Shown here: piece after piece, positions 32,144 to 38,639 of the stretch | Layout: every line of letters begins with the position of its first letter | Numbering within the stretch: the first letter of the stretch is position 1 | Assembly (NCBI RefSeq): GCF_016907995.1 | Contig: NZ_JAFBDA010000010.1 | Coordinates: 1-64,000, forward strand | DNA length: 64,000 nucleotides | From: Clostridium sardiniense | GTDB taxonomy: Bacteria; Bacillota; Clostridia; Clostridiales; Clostridiaceae | Direction: 5' to 3' | Notes under the pieces: generated by a model | The model's database searches: none | Told to the model about the DNA's origin: nothing | Seen by the model: only the letters and a program-made list of their open reading frames with translations | Made by a program: the position numbers and the translations under genes

Positions 32144-32255
32144 TATAATTAGGTTAATAGAAAAATTAAAATAACGTTGTTGCTATTAAGCAACTTATAA
32201 AGCTGACGAAGGTTATAAAGAAAATACTCGTATTAAATGTACGAGTATTTTTTTT
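32144..32255 (+). ncRNA. Candidate small RNA or leader 2
   Basis: Two extended -10 boxes (TGGTATAAT) lie 20 bp apart at 32121-32129 and 32141-32149. Transcription from the second would start near 32156. The RNA has a hairpin GTTGCtattaaGCAAC (32179-32194), a GAAGGTTATAAAG block and a terminator ATACTCGTA/TACGAGTAT (32224-32248) with eight T. It parallels candidate 1 in promoter sequence, order of elements and the AAGG..TTATA block, and lies about 90 bp before the next gene. Confidence 0.5.
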
Positions 32256-32343
32256 GAGTTAATTAAGTTCCAAATATTGTATAAATAGCCTTGAGAGCAT
32301 ATAATATTATTAACAGATAAAAGTTGTATATTGAGGTGTTCTT

Positions 32344-32529
32344 ATGTCAGATATAAATAAAAGTGATCAAAATAAACAAAAGAGGATAACGGTAAACTTT
32401 AGGCTACTTTCGGAAGAGGAGCAGAAGCTTTATGAGTGGGTAAAAGAAAATGGAGCAGTTGGTGGAGACAGTGCTTTTATAAAATCTTTGCTTTATAAAG
32501 AATATAAGGAGAGAACAAAGGGTAAATAA
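32344..32529 (+). CDS. Small ribbon-helix-helix-like protein
   Basis: The 61-aa protein has a beta strand (KRITVNFRLLSEEEQKLYEW) followed by two helices, as in RHH DNA-binding proteins that regulate plasmids or act as relaxase accessory factors (MobC-like). GAGGTG lies upstream. It is placed after candidate RNA 2 and before the FtsK/HerA-like ATPase gene, so an accessory role at the nearby origin is possible. Confidence 0.5.
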   Translation: MSDINKSDQNKQKRITVNFRLLSEEEQKLYEWVKENGAVGGDSAFIKSLLYKEYKERTKGK

Positions 32530-32547
32530 ATACCCTTTATTTTTTTG
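32517..32547 (+). terminator. Terminator overlapping the RHH-like gene stop
   Basis: AAAGGGTA and TACCCTTT arms with a six-base loop containing the stop codon are followed by a run of seven T. Confidence 0.65.
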
Positions 32548-32680
32548 AATTTTTTATATTCATTAAGAAACTTTTAACTGTTAAATGCATATAAATGAAT
32601 TATAAAGCAACTACAAAGACCGAAATTATATTTTATGCTTAGAGCAAATTTTTTGATATTTGGGTTAATAGGTAGTTAAA

Positions 32681-33604
32681 ATGGTGGAGTGTGTGAGTGT
32701 TTATATGATTAATATTAAAAAATTACAAGAGTACCAACTAAAGAGGTTAATAAAGAAAACTTTTACAGAAATATTTAAGAGGAAAAACTTAATTGATAAT
32801 GATGGAGCAGCACCAAAAGTTAAAAATATAACATTTGCTAAATATGGGTTTACTATTGATATTGATTTAGTAGGAATATGTAGTTATTCAGAACTAGAAA
32901 AAGAAATAGAGTATATACAAACAATTTTCAAGGCTTATGAGGTTAATTTAAAGGTTGTAAAGGGAATCTGTAGGTTATGTATATATACTGATGAATTACA
33001 GGATAGGGGTTATTCTAGGCTTGAATATGAGCCTTATACATGCATATTAGGACATAACTATGAAGGTGATATAACTGTTGATATGAGAAAAACGTGTCAT
33101 CTTATAATATCTGGTCTATCTGGAACAGGTAAAAGCTGTTGTGTAAGCATGGCTATAGACCAATTAGAATATAGTGGAGCTAATGTAATAATTCTAAATG
33201 GATATAGGGAAGATTATCCGAACTTTAAAGGACGATTTATTATAGGTGAAGATATAATAAAATTCTTGGTTAACTTATATACTGACATACAATACCATGA
33301 AAAACCTTTATATGTAGTTATAGAAGAAATGCAAACACTACAGGATAAAGTAATATCAGATATATTAAAAAAGATATTATCTGTAGGAAGGCATTATAAC
33401 ATCTTTATTATAGGAATAATCCAAGAAGCAACAAAGGAAAATTGTAAGTTTAAATCTTTATTTAACGCAAGGTGTACTTTTAGGCAAATTGATACTAGCT
33501 CTATTCAAGTAGTATTAGGAACAAACATAGAAAAGAAATTAAAAAAACAAGAATTTGCATTATTTAGTGATGATTTGTACTATGGGAAAACATTTATTAT
33601 TTAA
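32681..33604 (+). CDS. FtsK/HerA-like DNA translocase of the element
   Basis: The 307-aa protein has a unique N-terminal part (about 1-125) and a RecA-like ATPase domain. Walker A GLSGTGKS is at 145-152, Walker B LYVVIEEMQ at about 210-218, and a later IIGIIQEA and FNARCTFRQ region matches small FtsK-type translocases that feed DNA to conjugation or segregation systems. It has no membrane helices, so it would need a partner at the membrane. It lies just before the candidate origin and HUH gene, as coupling proteins do in ICEBs1-type elements. The ATG at 32705 is an alternative start. Confidence 0.75.
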   Translation: MVECVSVYMINIKKLQEYQLKRLIKKTFTEIFKRKNLIDNDGAAPKVKNITFAKYGFTIDIDLVGICSYSELEKEIEYIQTIFKAYEVNLKVVKGICRLCIYTDELQDRGYSRLEYEPYTCILGHNYEGDITVDMRKTCHLIISGLSGTGKSCCVSMAIDQLEYSGANVIILNGYREDYPNFKGRFIIGEDIIKFLVNLYTDIQYHEKPLYVVIEEMQTLQDKVISDILKKILSVGRHYNIFIIGIIQEATKENCKFKSLFNARCTFRQIDTSSIQVVLGTNIEKKLKKQEFALFSDDLYYGKTFII

Positions 33605-34052
33605 GAGTGAAATAATTAAAGTTTGATTTACCTTTCTAATCTTTAATTTGAGGTTATTTATCTTTCTTCTTCTAGTTGTATTTATAAGCTTTTCAGTTTT
33701 AGAATATCAACAACTGGAATAACTAAAAACTTCTTGACGATTGACGATCAGCTCAACCCTTGGGTTTAGCGAGAGGAAGAGGAAAGACGTTTTTAGTTAT
33801 GGAAGGCGTTAGATTGCTTGAAATATAAAGGATTATAAAGCCAATTTAAAGTAGAAGTATAAATAACTATAGTGATAAGATTTAGAGAAGTACTATAATG
33901 CTTTAAATTATGGAGCTCTTAAATAATAAAAGTGAAGATTGAGTAACAAATCATAATATTAAATAATATATAACTTGTTAGTAGTGGAATAATTCATACA
34001 AAAGTAATTTTATCAGGGGTGTAAATTAAGTAATTATAAAGGCTTGAGGTTT
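33605..34052. other. 450-bp gap holding a candidate origin
   Basis: No gene is seen. The first half contains the structured origin candidate (separate entry). The remainder, about 33801-34040, is AT-rich and has no recognised signal apart from the ribosome binding site of the HUH gene. Confidence 0.6.
33719..33800. other. Candidate oriT or double-strand origin
   Basis: Perfect 12-bp arms ATAACTAAAAAC (33719-33730) and GTTTTTAGTTAT (33789-33800) enclose tandem TTGACGA repeats (33734-33747), a hairpin GCTcAACCCttGGGTTtAGC (33751-33770) and a purine-rich GAGAGGAAGAGGAAAG tract. The region is between a translocase gene and an HUH endonuclease gene, the arrangement of conjugative or mobilizable elements such as ICEBs1. 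The nick site is not assigned. Confidence 0.6.
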
Positions 34053-34883
34053 ATGTATAACTTAAAGGTTATAAAGTGTGGTAACAGAGTGGAGATATAT
34101 AAATTCAACCATTATACAGTTGGTGAAAGAGGTAAGGAAGAGGAGTTTTATAGGTTTATAGAGCGAGGAGAAGAGCAAGATCAGTTAACAACTGATGATA
34201 TATTGGAAAATAAGAAAAGTAAAAAACAAAATAGGATAGATAATTTAAATAACTCTAGGAATAAGATTATAAGGTTAATAAAGTGTAATAGTGATATGAG
34301 AACCTTCATTACTTTAACATTTGCTAAAGAAACTGATTATAAGCAAAGTAAGAAGTATTTAAATAACCTTTTCAATAAATTAAGAAAAAAGTACAAGGAG
34401 ATCAAATATCTTTGGGTATTAGAATATGGAGATAAAAACAATAGATTACATTATCATTTGCTTTGCAATATTCCAATAGAAATAAATTTATGCAGCAGCA
34501 AGGAAAGAAAATCAGAAGAGCATAAGCAATTAGAGAAAGAGTTTAGTAAGAAGTATTGGAAATACGGATTTGTAGATATAAGAGCACTGGATCAAGAAGG
34601 AAATACAAATATAGCATTATATGTAGCAACCTATATTGTAAAGAGCTTAGAAGATAAAGACTTAGAAGGATATAGGGTATTTGGGTATAGTAATAAAACA
34701 TTGCATAAGCCTATTATAGAAACGTATTTAGATAAAAGACCTTTAGAGAATATATTAGAAGAATTTAAAGGGTATAAGGTAAGATACAATAATAATTATT
34801 CTATTGGATATACAAAAGATGGGTTATATAGGAGTGGAAATGTAACTTATTTTGATATGGAGGTTAATAATGAAAATATTTAA
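34053..34883 (+). CDS. HUH endonuclease (Rep or relaxase)
   Basis: The 276-aa protein has the three HUH motifs in order: FITLTFA, then LHYHLL with the metal-binding His-x-His at about 133-135, and YVATYIVK with candidate nucleophile Tyr (190 or 194) and Lys197. Such enzymes nick one strand and start rolling-circle replication or transfer. ATG at 34053 is chosen because GAGGTTT and AAAGG lie upstream; a TTG at 34044 is less likely. Two tyrosines in motif 3 resemble some Rep types. It lies beside the candidate origin and the FtsK/HerA-like gene. Confidence 0.82.
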   Translation: MYNLKVIKCGNRVEIYKFNHYTVGERGKEEEFYRFIERGEEQDQLTTDDILENKKSKKQNRIDNLNNSRNKIIRLIKCNSDMRTFITLTFAKETDYKQSKKYLNNLFNKLRKKYKEIKYLWVLEYGDKNNRLHYHLLCNIPIEINLCSSKERKSEEHKQLEKEFSKKYWKYGFVDIRALDQEGNTNIALYVATYIVKSLEDKDLEGYRVFGYSNKTLHKPIIETYLDKRPLENILEEFKGYKVRYNNNYSIGYTKDGLYRSGNVTYFDMEVNNENI

Positions 34884-34968
34884 AAATAGTACCAATTGAA
34901 ATATAATTGGCCTTTTAATTCAACTTAATAAGTTTGGTTATAAGAATTAAATTAAGGAGTATTTGATT

Positions 34969-35217
34969 ATGAAATTTAAAGGTGAATTTTTAGTAGCAAA
35001 AGTAGAATTAAGAAAAGGAAAGGAAAAAGCATATATTTTAGTAGACCTATTGGAGCTTACTAGTGGGAATATGTACAAAATACTTCATAAAGATATAGAG
35101 GATTTAAAGAAGTTTTCTCCAATGAGTAAAATGGAGGTTGAATTAGAGCTATTAAGTAGCAAATATGGATTACAACTTTCTATAATTAATATAGGAGATG
35201 TACTTGGAAGTATATAA
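34969..35217 (+). CDS. Hypothetical protein downstream of the HUH gene
   Basis: The 82-aa protein is beta-rich (FKGEFLVAKVELRKGKEKA, AYILVDLLEL, MEVELELLSS), a pattern of small OB-like proteins, so single-strand binding is possible but unproven. AAGGAG lies 9 bp before the ATG at 34969. It follows the HUH gene by about 85 bp, probably in the same unit. Confidence 0.5.
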   Translation: MKFKGEFLVAKVELRKGKEKAYILVDLLELTSGNMYKILHKDIEDLKKFSPMSKMEVELELLSSKYGLQLSIINIGDVLGSI

Positions 35218-35361
35218 TTTAAAAGAAGCCCATTCATTTGAGTGGGTTTCATATTATAAAAATGTATATTGTAATATACATATAAAATTATGTTCTTTAA
35301 TGTATATATAATATTGTTCCTTAGGTAATTATATGATAAAATTCCAGTGGGAGTGATATTT

Positions 35362-35904
35362 TTGAATAATAAAGAAAAAGAAGAAAATAATGCAAAAAAT
35401 ATGAATAATGAAAAATATAAATCATCTAAGGTATTATTAGAAACAATTAAATCGGAATACGATAGAGAAAATGATAGAATGAAAACCGTTGAAAATAGAA
35501 TACCTATATTAATGACTGTAGCTATATTTTTATGTGGATTTTTATTTACAAATAGTGGAATTGACTTTAAATCTATGTTAGAGAATGCACAAAATAAAAT
35601 TTATATTTTTATAGGATTACAAACATTAAGTTCTTTATTTTTAGTTTTGTCAATAATTATTTTTATATATTTATTATTATCTAAGGAATATAGAAGGATA
35701 GAATTAAAAAATTTTTCAAAAATAGATGTACAAGCTAAAGATGAGGGATTAATAGCTTTTGATATACTAAGAGCTTATTTGCAGGCATATGAACATAATC
35801 AGAAAGTAAATAATAAAAAAATTATGTTAAATAATATAGGAATAATATTATTAATAATATCATTTTTTATATTTTTAAGTATTAAATTATTGATTTTATT
35901 TTAA
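35362..35904 (+). CDS. Three-helix membrane protein, candidate defence effector
   Basis: The roughly 180-aa protein starts with charged helices (SEYDRENDRMKTVENRI), then has membrane segments at about 50-68, 85-108 and 155-180. A conserved-looking charged segment lies between the second and third. The layout of an E/D-R-rich helix leading into a few membrane segments resembles SLATT or PycTM-like effectors of abortive infection. This is pattern-based and tentative. TTG at 35362 is the likely start with GGGAGTGA upstream. It is cotranscribed with the small gene after it. Confidence 0.5.
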   Translation: MNNKEKEENNAKNMNNEKYKSSKVLLETIKSEYDRENDRMKTVENRIPILMTVAIFLCGFLFTNSGIDFKSMLENAQNKIYIFIGLQTLSSLFLVLSIIIFIYLLLSKEYRRIELKNFSKIDVQAKDEGLIAFDILRAYLQAYEHNQKVNNKKIMLNNIGIILLIISFFIFLSIKLLILF

Positions 35905-35918
35905 AAGGAGGAAACTAA

Positions 35919-36092
35919 ATGTCAGATGAAGAAAAAAGCGGTTTATTTGATGATAGTTCATCTAATGCAGAATCAAGTGGTCTATTTGATCAATATACTG
36001 CGCTTGAGACAAGAGGATTATCGAACAATGGAACAGTAGGAACTAGATTCACAAAGTTAGTAAACGAAAATTATAATGAAAATGAAGATTAA
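35919..36092 (+). CDS. Small acidic protein with two SGLFD motifs
   Basis: The 57-aa protein starts 14 bp after the membrane protein, with AAAGGAGG. It contains SGLFD at 7-11 and again at 20-24, then DQYTALETRGLS and GTRFTKLVNE. It is polar and may be partly disordered. The repeated short motif suggests binding of a partner, for instance the adjacent membrane protein or a host factor. It is not recognised as a named family. A terminator follows. Confidence 0.55.
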   Translation: MSDEEKSGLFDDSSSNAESSGLFDQYTALETRGLSNNGTVGTRFTKLVNENYNENED

Positions 36093-36094
36093 GA

Positions 36095-36120
36095 AAAGAA
36101 AGGTTTTGCCTTTCTTTTTT
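36095..36120 (+). terminator. Terminator after the cargo pair
   Basis: AAAGAAAGG and CCTTTCTTT arms with a TTTTG loop run into TTT. Confidence 0.75.
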
Positions 36121-36142
36121 ATTTGAAAATTTTAAAAAAATT

Positions 36143-36172
36143 TAGGTTGCACTACTGTTGCACTACTTTTAA
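36143..36172. repeat. Right arm-type repeat of the element
   Basis: The counterpart of 23599-23628: two tandem GTTGCACTAC units, one mismatch between the copies, same orientation. It lies 69 bp inside attR, probably an integrase arm-binding site. Confidence 0.65.
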
Positions 36173-36180
36173 TGAAAAAT

Positions 36181-36228
36181 AAACTCGTAAAACTTTGAAA
36201 GTAAGTATTTTCAATGCTTTACGAGTTT
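36181..36228 (-). terminator. Element-borne terminator for tRNA-Leu
   Basis: Arms AAACTCGTAAA and TTTACGAGTTT; on the minus strand it is followed by ATTTTTC. It lies between the right arm-type repeat and attR, so the element supplies a terminator to the tRNA gene it separated from its own. Confidence 0.65.
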
Positions 36229-36240
36229 GGTATTTTGATT

Positions 36241-36258
36241 TGGTGCCACCAGTGGGAA
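36241..36258. repeat. attR core inside the tRNA gene
   Basis: The 18-bp 3' end of tRNA-Leu including CCA, identical to attL at 23470-23487. Integration leaves the tRNA intact. Confidence 0.9.
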
Positions 36259-36324
36259 TCGAACCCACACGGTAAAACCGCATGATTTTGAGTCATGTGC
36301 GTCTGCCAGTTCCGCCATGGTGGC
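36241..36324 (-). tRNA. tRNA-Leu, anticodon CAA
   Basis: On the minus strand an 84-nt tRNA with 7-bp acceptor ends GCCACC/GGTGGC, encoded CCA and GGTTCGATTCC T-arm. Its anticodon loop CTCAAAA gives anticodon CAA, and the long variable arm is the type II arm expected for leucine. The element occupies the DNA immediately beyond its 3' end. Confidence 0.95.
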
Positions 36325-36447
36325 AAAGTATAATGTTTTACTCAGTAAAATAATTGTTACCAACGTTAAATATTATATCAGATGTGGAAAGAAATATCAA
36401 TTATATAAATAAATTTATCAAAAATATGAAAAAAGTTAATATTTTAG

Positions 36448-36476
36448 TTGTTAGATGGATGTACATTTGCTAAAAT
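36448..36476 (+). promoter_or_regulatory. Promoter of the GGGtGRT operon
   Basis: TTGTTA (36448-36453), 17-bp spacer, TAAAAT (36471-36476), start near 36483. The leader then opens with an AAAACT/AGTTTT hairpin (36488-36512) containing CCC/GGG pairs that could protect the 5' end or regulate. Confidence 0.6.
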
Positions 36477-36593
36477 GTATGTAGGATAAAACTAACCCAC
36501 CGGGGCAGTTTTTGACCTAGCTAGAAATGTAAACTAAGTTTTTGTACATAAAAACGGTTTATAATCTAATAATTAGGGAGGAGAAATTAGAAT

Positions 36594-37286
36594 ATGATGT
36601 ATTCAACAGAAGTTCAAGAAATGTGTGTAATCGCTAAAGGACCTAATCATGGACCAGCACCAATTCCTGTAGAAGGAAAATGGGTTTTAGCTAAAGAAGT
36701 AAAAGATATCTCAGGTCTTACTCATGGAGTAGGTTGGTGTGCACCTCAACAAGGAGCATGTAAGCTTACTTTAAATGTTAAAGATGGAATAATAGAAGAG
36801 GCATTAGTAGAAACAATAGGATGTTCAGGAATGACTCATTCAGCTGCTATGGCTTCAGAAATATTACCAGGAAAGACTATATTAGAAGCATTAAACACAG
36901 ACTTAGTTTGTGATGCTATAAACACTGCAATGAGAGAATTATTCTTACAAATCGTATACGGAAGATCTCAAACTGCATTCTCAGAAGGTGGACTACCTAT
37001 AGGAGCTGGACTTGAAGATTTAGGAAAAGGTCTTAGATCACAAGTTGGTACTATGTACGGAACAGTTGCTAAAGGACCAAGATACCTTGAAATGGCAGAA
37101 GGTTATGTAACAGAAGTTGCTTTAGATGAAGATAATGAAATTATCGGATACAAATTCGTTCACTTAGGTAAAATGATGGAATTCGTTGCTAAGGGAATGA
37201 GCGCTAACGAAGCAATGGAAAAAGCAGCAGGACAATACGGAAGAGTAGAAGACGCTGTTAAATTAATAGATCCAAGACACGCATAA
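36594..37286 (+). CDS. NifU/IscU-like scaffold protein of the GGGtGRT operon
   Basis: The 230-aa protein has NifU-like elements: GVGWCAPQQGACKL, where Cys residues could bind a cluster, and ETIGCSGMTHSAAMASEIL with a further Cys. These match the IscU order except that the third ligand is not clear. It resembles the iron-sulfur cluster assembly scaffold annotated with GGGtGRT proteins in anaerobic Firmicutes. The C-terminal 80 residues (YLEMAEGYVTEVALD onward) are additional. GGGAGGAG precedes the ATG. C-ending codons are common, suggesting high expression. Confidence 0.8.
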   Translation: MMYSTEVQEMCVIAKGPNHGPAPIPVEGKWVLAKEVKDISGLTHGVGWCAPQQGACKLTLNVKDGIIEEALVETIGCSGMTHSAAMASEILPGKTILEALNTDLVCDAINTAMRELFLQIVYGRSQTAFSEGGLPIGAGLEDLGKGLRSQVGTMYGTVAKGPRYLEMAEGYVTEVALDEDNEIIGYKFVHLGKMMEFVAKGMSANEAMEKAAGQYGRVEDAVKLIDPRHA

Positions 37287-37317
37287 TTTAAATTAATTTG
37301 TAAGGAGGAATTTAATC

Positions 37318-38319
37318 ATGGCATTATTTGAAAGTTATGAAAGAAGAATAGATCAAATCGTTCCAGTTCTTAATAAGTACGGAATGCAAAAAATAGAAGA
37401 TGCTAAGGCTATATGTGACGAAGCAGGAATAGATCCATATACAATCGTAAAGGAAACTCAACCAATCGCATTCGAAAATGCTGGATGGGCTTACACTTTA
37501 GGAGCTGCTATAGCTATAAAGAAAGGTTGCGTAAAAGCTGCTGATGCTGCTGAAGCAATCGGAGAAGGATTACAAGCTTTCTGTATCCCGGGTTCAGTTG
37601 CTGATGACAGAAAAGTTGGATTAGGACACGGAAACTTAGGAGCTATGCTTTTAAGAGAAGAAACTGAATGTTTCGCTTTCTTAGCAGGTCACGAATCATT
37701 CGCTGCTGCAGAAGGTGCTATCAAAATAGCTGAAAAAGCTAACAAAGTAAGAAAGCAACCATTAAGAGTTATCTTAAACGGTCTTGGAAAAGACGCTGCT
37801 ATGGTAATCTCAAGAATCAATGGATTCACTTATGTTGAAACAGCATTTGATTTCTACACTTCAGAATTAAAAGTAGTAAGAGAAAAAGCTTACTCAAACG
37901 GACCAAGAGCAAAGGTTAGATGTTACGGTGCTAACGATGTTAGAGAAGGTGTTGCTATAATGCACTCAGAAGGTGTTGACGTATCAATCACTGGTAACTC
38001 AACTAACCCAACAAGATTCCAACACCCAGTTGCTGGAACATACAAGAAAGAATGTGTAAATGCTGGTAAGAAGTATTTCTCAGTTGCATCAGGTGGTGGT
38101 ACTGGAAGAACTCTTCACCCAGATAACATGGCTGCAGGTCCAGCTTCATACGGTATGACTGATACTATGGGAAGAATGCACTCAGATGCACAATTCGCAG
38201 GATCATCATCAGTTCCAGCTCACGTTGAAATGATGGGTCTTATCGGAATGGGTAACAACCCAATGGTAGGAGCTACTGTTGCTGTAGCTGTTGCTGTAGA
38301 AGAAGCAATGAGCAAATAG
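37318..38319 (+). CDS. GGGtGRT protein, function unknown
   Basis: The 333-aa protein contains the name-giving GGGTGRT motif at about residues 262-268 in SVASGGGTGRTLHPD. Other marked segments are CDEAGIDPYTIVKETQP, GLGHGNLGAMLL and VEMMGLIGMGNNPMVGAT. It is not a selenoprotein here because the ORF has no in-frame TGA. AAGGAGG lies upstream, and it follows the scaffold gene by 31 bp. Frequent C-ending codons (TTC, AAC) unlike neighbouring genes point to very high expression. Its activity is not known to me. Confidence 0.85.
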   Translation: MALFESYERRIDQIVPVLNKYGMQKIEDAKAICDEAGIDPYTIVKETQPIAFENAGWAYTLGAAIAIKKGCVKAADAAEAIGEGLQAFCIPGSVADDRKVGLGHGNLGAMLLREETECFAFLAGHESFAAAEGAIKIAEKANKVRKQPLRVILNGLGKDAAMVISRINGFTYVETAFDFYTSELKVVREKAYSNGPRAKVRCYGANDVREGVAIMHSEGVDVSITGNSTNPTRFQHPVAGTYKKECVNAGKKYFSVASGGGTGRTLHPDNMAAGPASYGMTDTMGRMHSDAQFAGSSSVPAHVEMMGLIGMGNNPMVGATVAVAVAVEEAMSK

Positions 38320-38357
38320 TTTTAAGACTTATTTAGATTATAAATGGTTTTGATTAG

Positions 38358-38391
38358 AGCCTAATAGGATTTAATTCCTATTAGGCTTTTT
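38358..38391 (+). terminator. Terminator of the GGGtGRT operon
   Basis: AGCCTAATAGGA and TCCTATTAGGCT arms, six-base loop, then TTTTT. Confidence 0.9.
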
Positions 38392-38589
38392 GCTTTAAAG
38401 ATTTACATATAATTTTCATATTTTAAATAAAGTGTTAGTATAAATAATGTAAAATTAGAGATAATTAATAATAAAATCTATAATAAAGCGTAATAGGAAA
38501 TTCCTAGCGTCATTTATATAGATATATTTAAAGAAGATTGATTTATACAGTTCTCTTTAAAATTTTATATATAAGGAAGTTTAAAAAAT
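38392..38589. other. Gap without a recognised feature
   Basis: This AT-rich stretch lies between the two convergent terminators. I see no gene or clear motif in it. Confidence 0.5.
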
Positions 38590-38621
38590 AAAAGCAGATA
38601 GTATTCTAACTATCTGCTTTT
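38590..38621. terminator. Terminator of the secreted discoidin-protein gene
   Basis: AAAAGCAGATAGT and ACTATCTGCTTTT with a six-base loop; T-run on the minus strand after TTTTATTTTTT. Confidence 0.85.
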
Positions 38622-38639
38622 ATTTATATTAGATTAATA

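Larger units (their letters stand above)
23470..36258. mobile_element. Integrative element in tRNA-Leu(CAA), satellite/IME-like
   Basis: The element is bounded by an 18-bp direct repeat, TGGTGCCACCAGTGGGAA, at 23470-23487 and 36241-36258. The right copy is the 3' end of the tRNA-Leu gene. Inside are an integrase, repressor and Cro-like regulators, an excisionase-like protein, a replisome organizer with a DnaC-like loader, a sigma factor, an FtsK/HerA-like ATPase, an HUH endonuclease, small unknown proteins and attR-proximal cargo. There are no capsid, portal, terminase, tail or lysis genes and no type IV secretion genes. It therefore fits a phage satellite or mobilizable element better than a prophage or self-transmissible ICE. 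Confidence 0.88.

Noticed and set aside
23470..36258. Complete prophage
   Set aside because: No terminase, portal, capsid, tail or lysis genes can be seen; an integrase and repressor alone do not make a prophage.
37318..38319. Selenoprotein for the GGGtGRT gene
   Set aside because: The ORF is continuous with no in-frame TGA, so no selenocysteine is encoded here.
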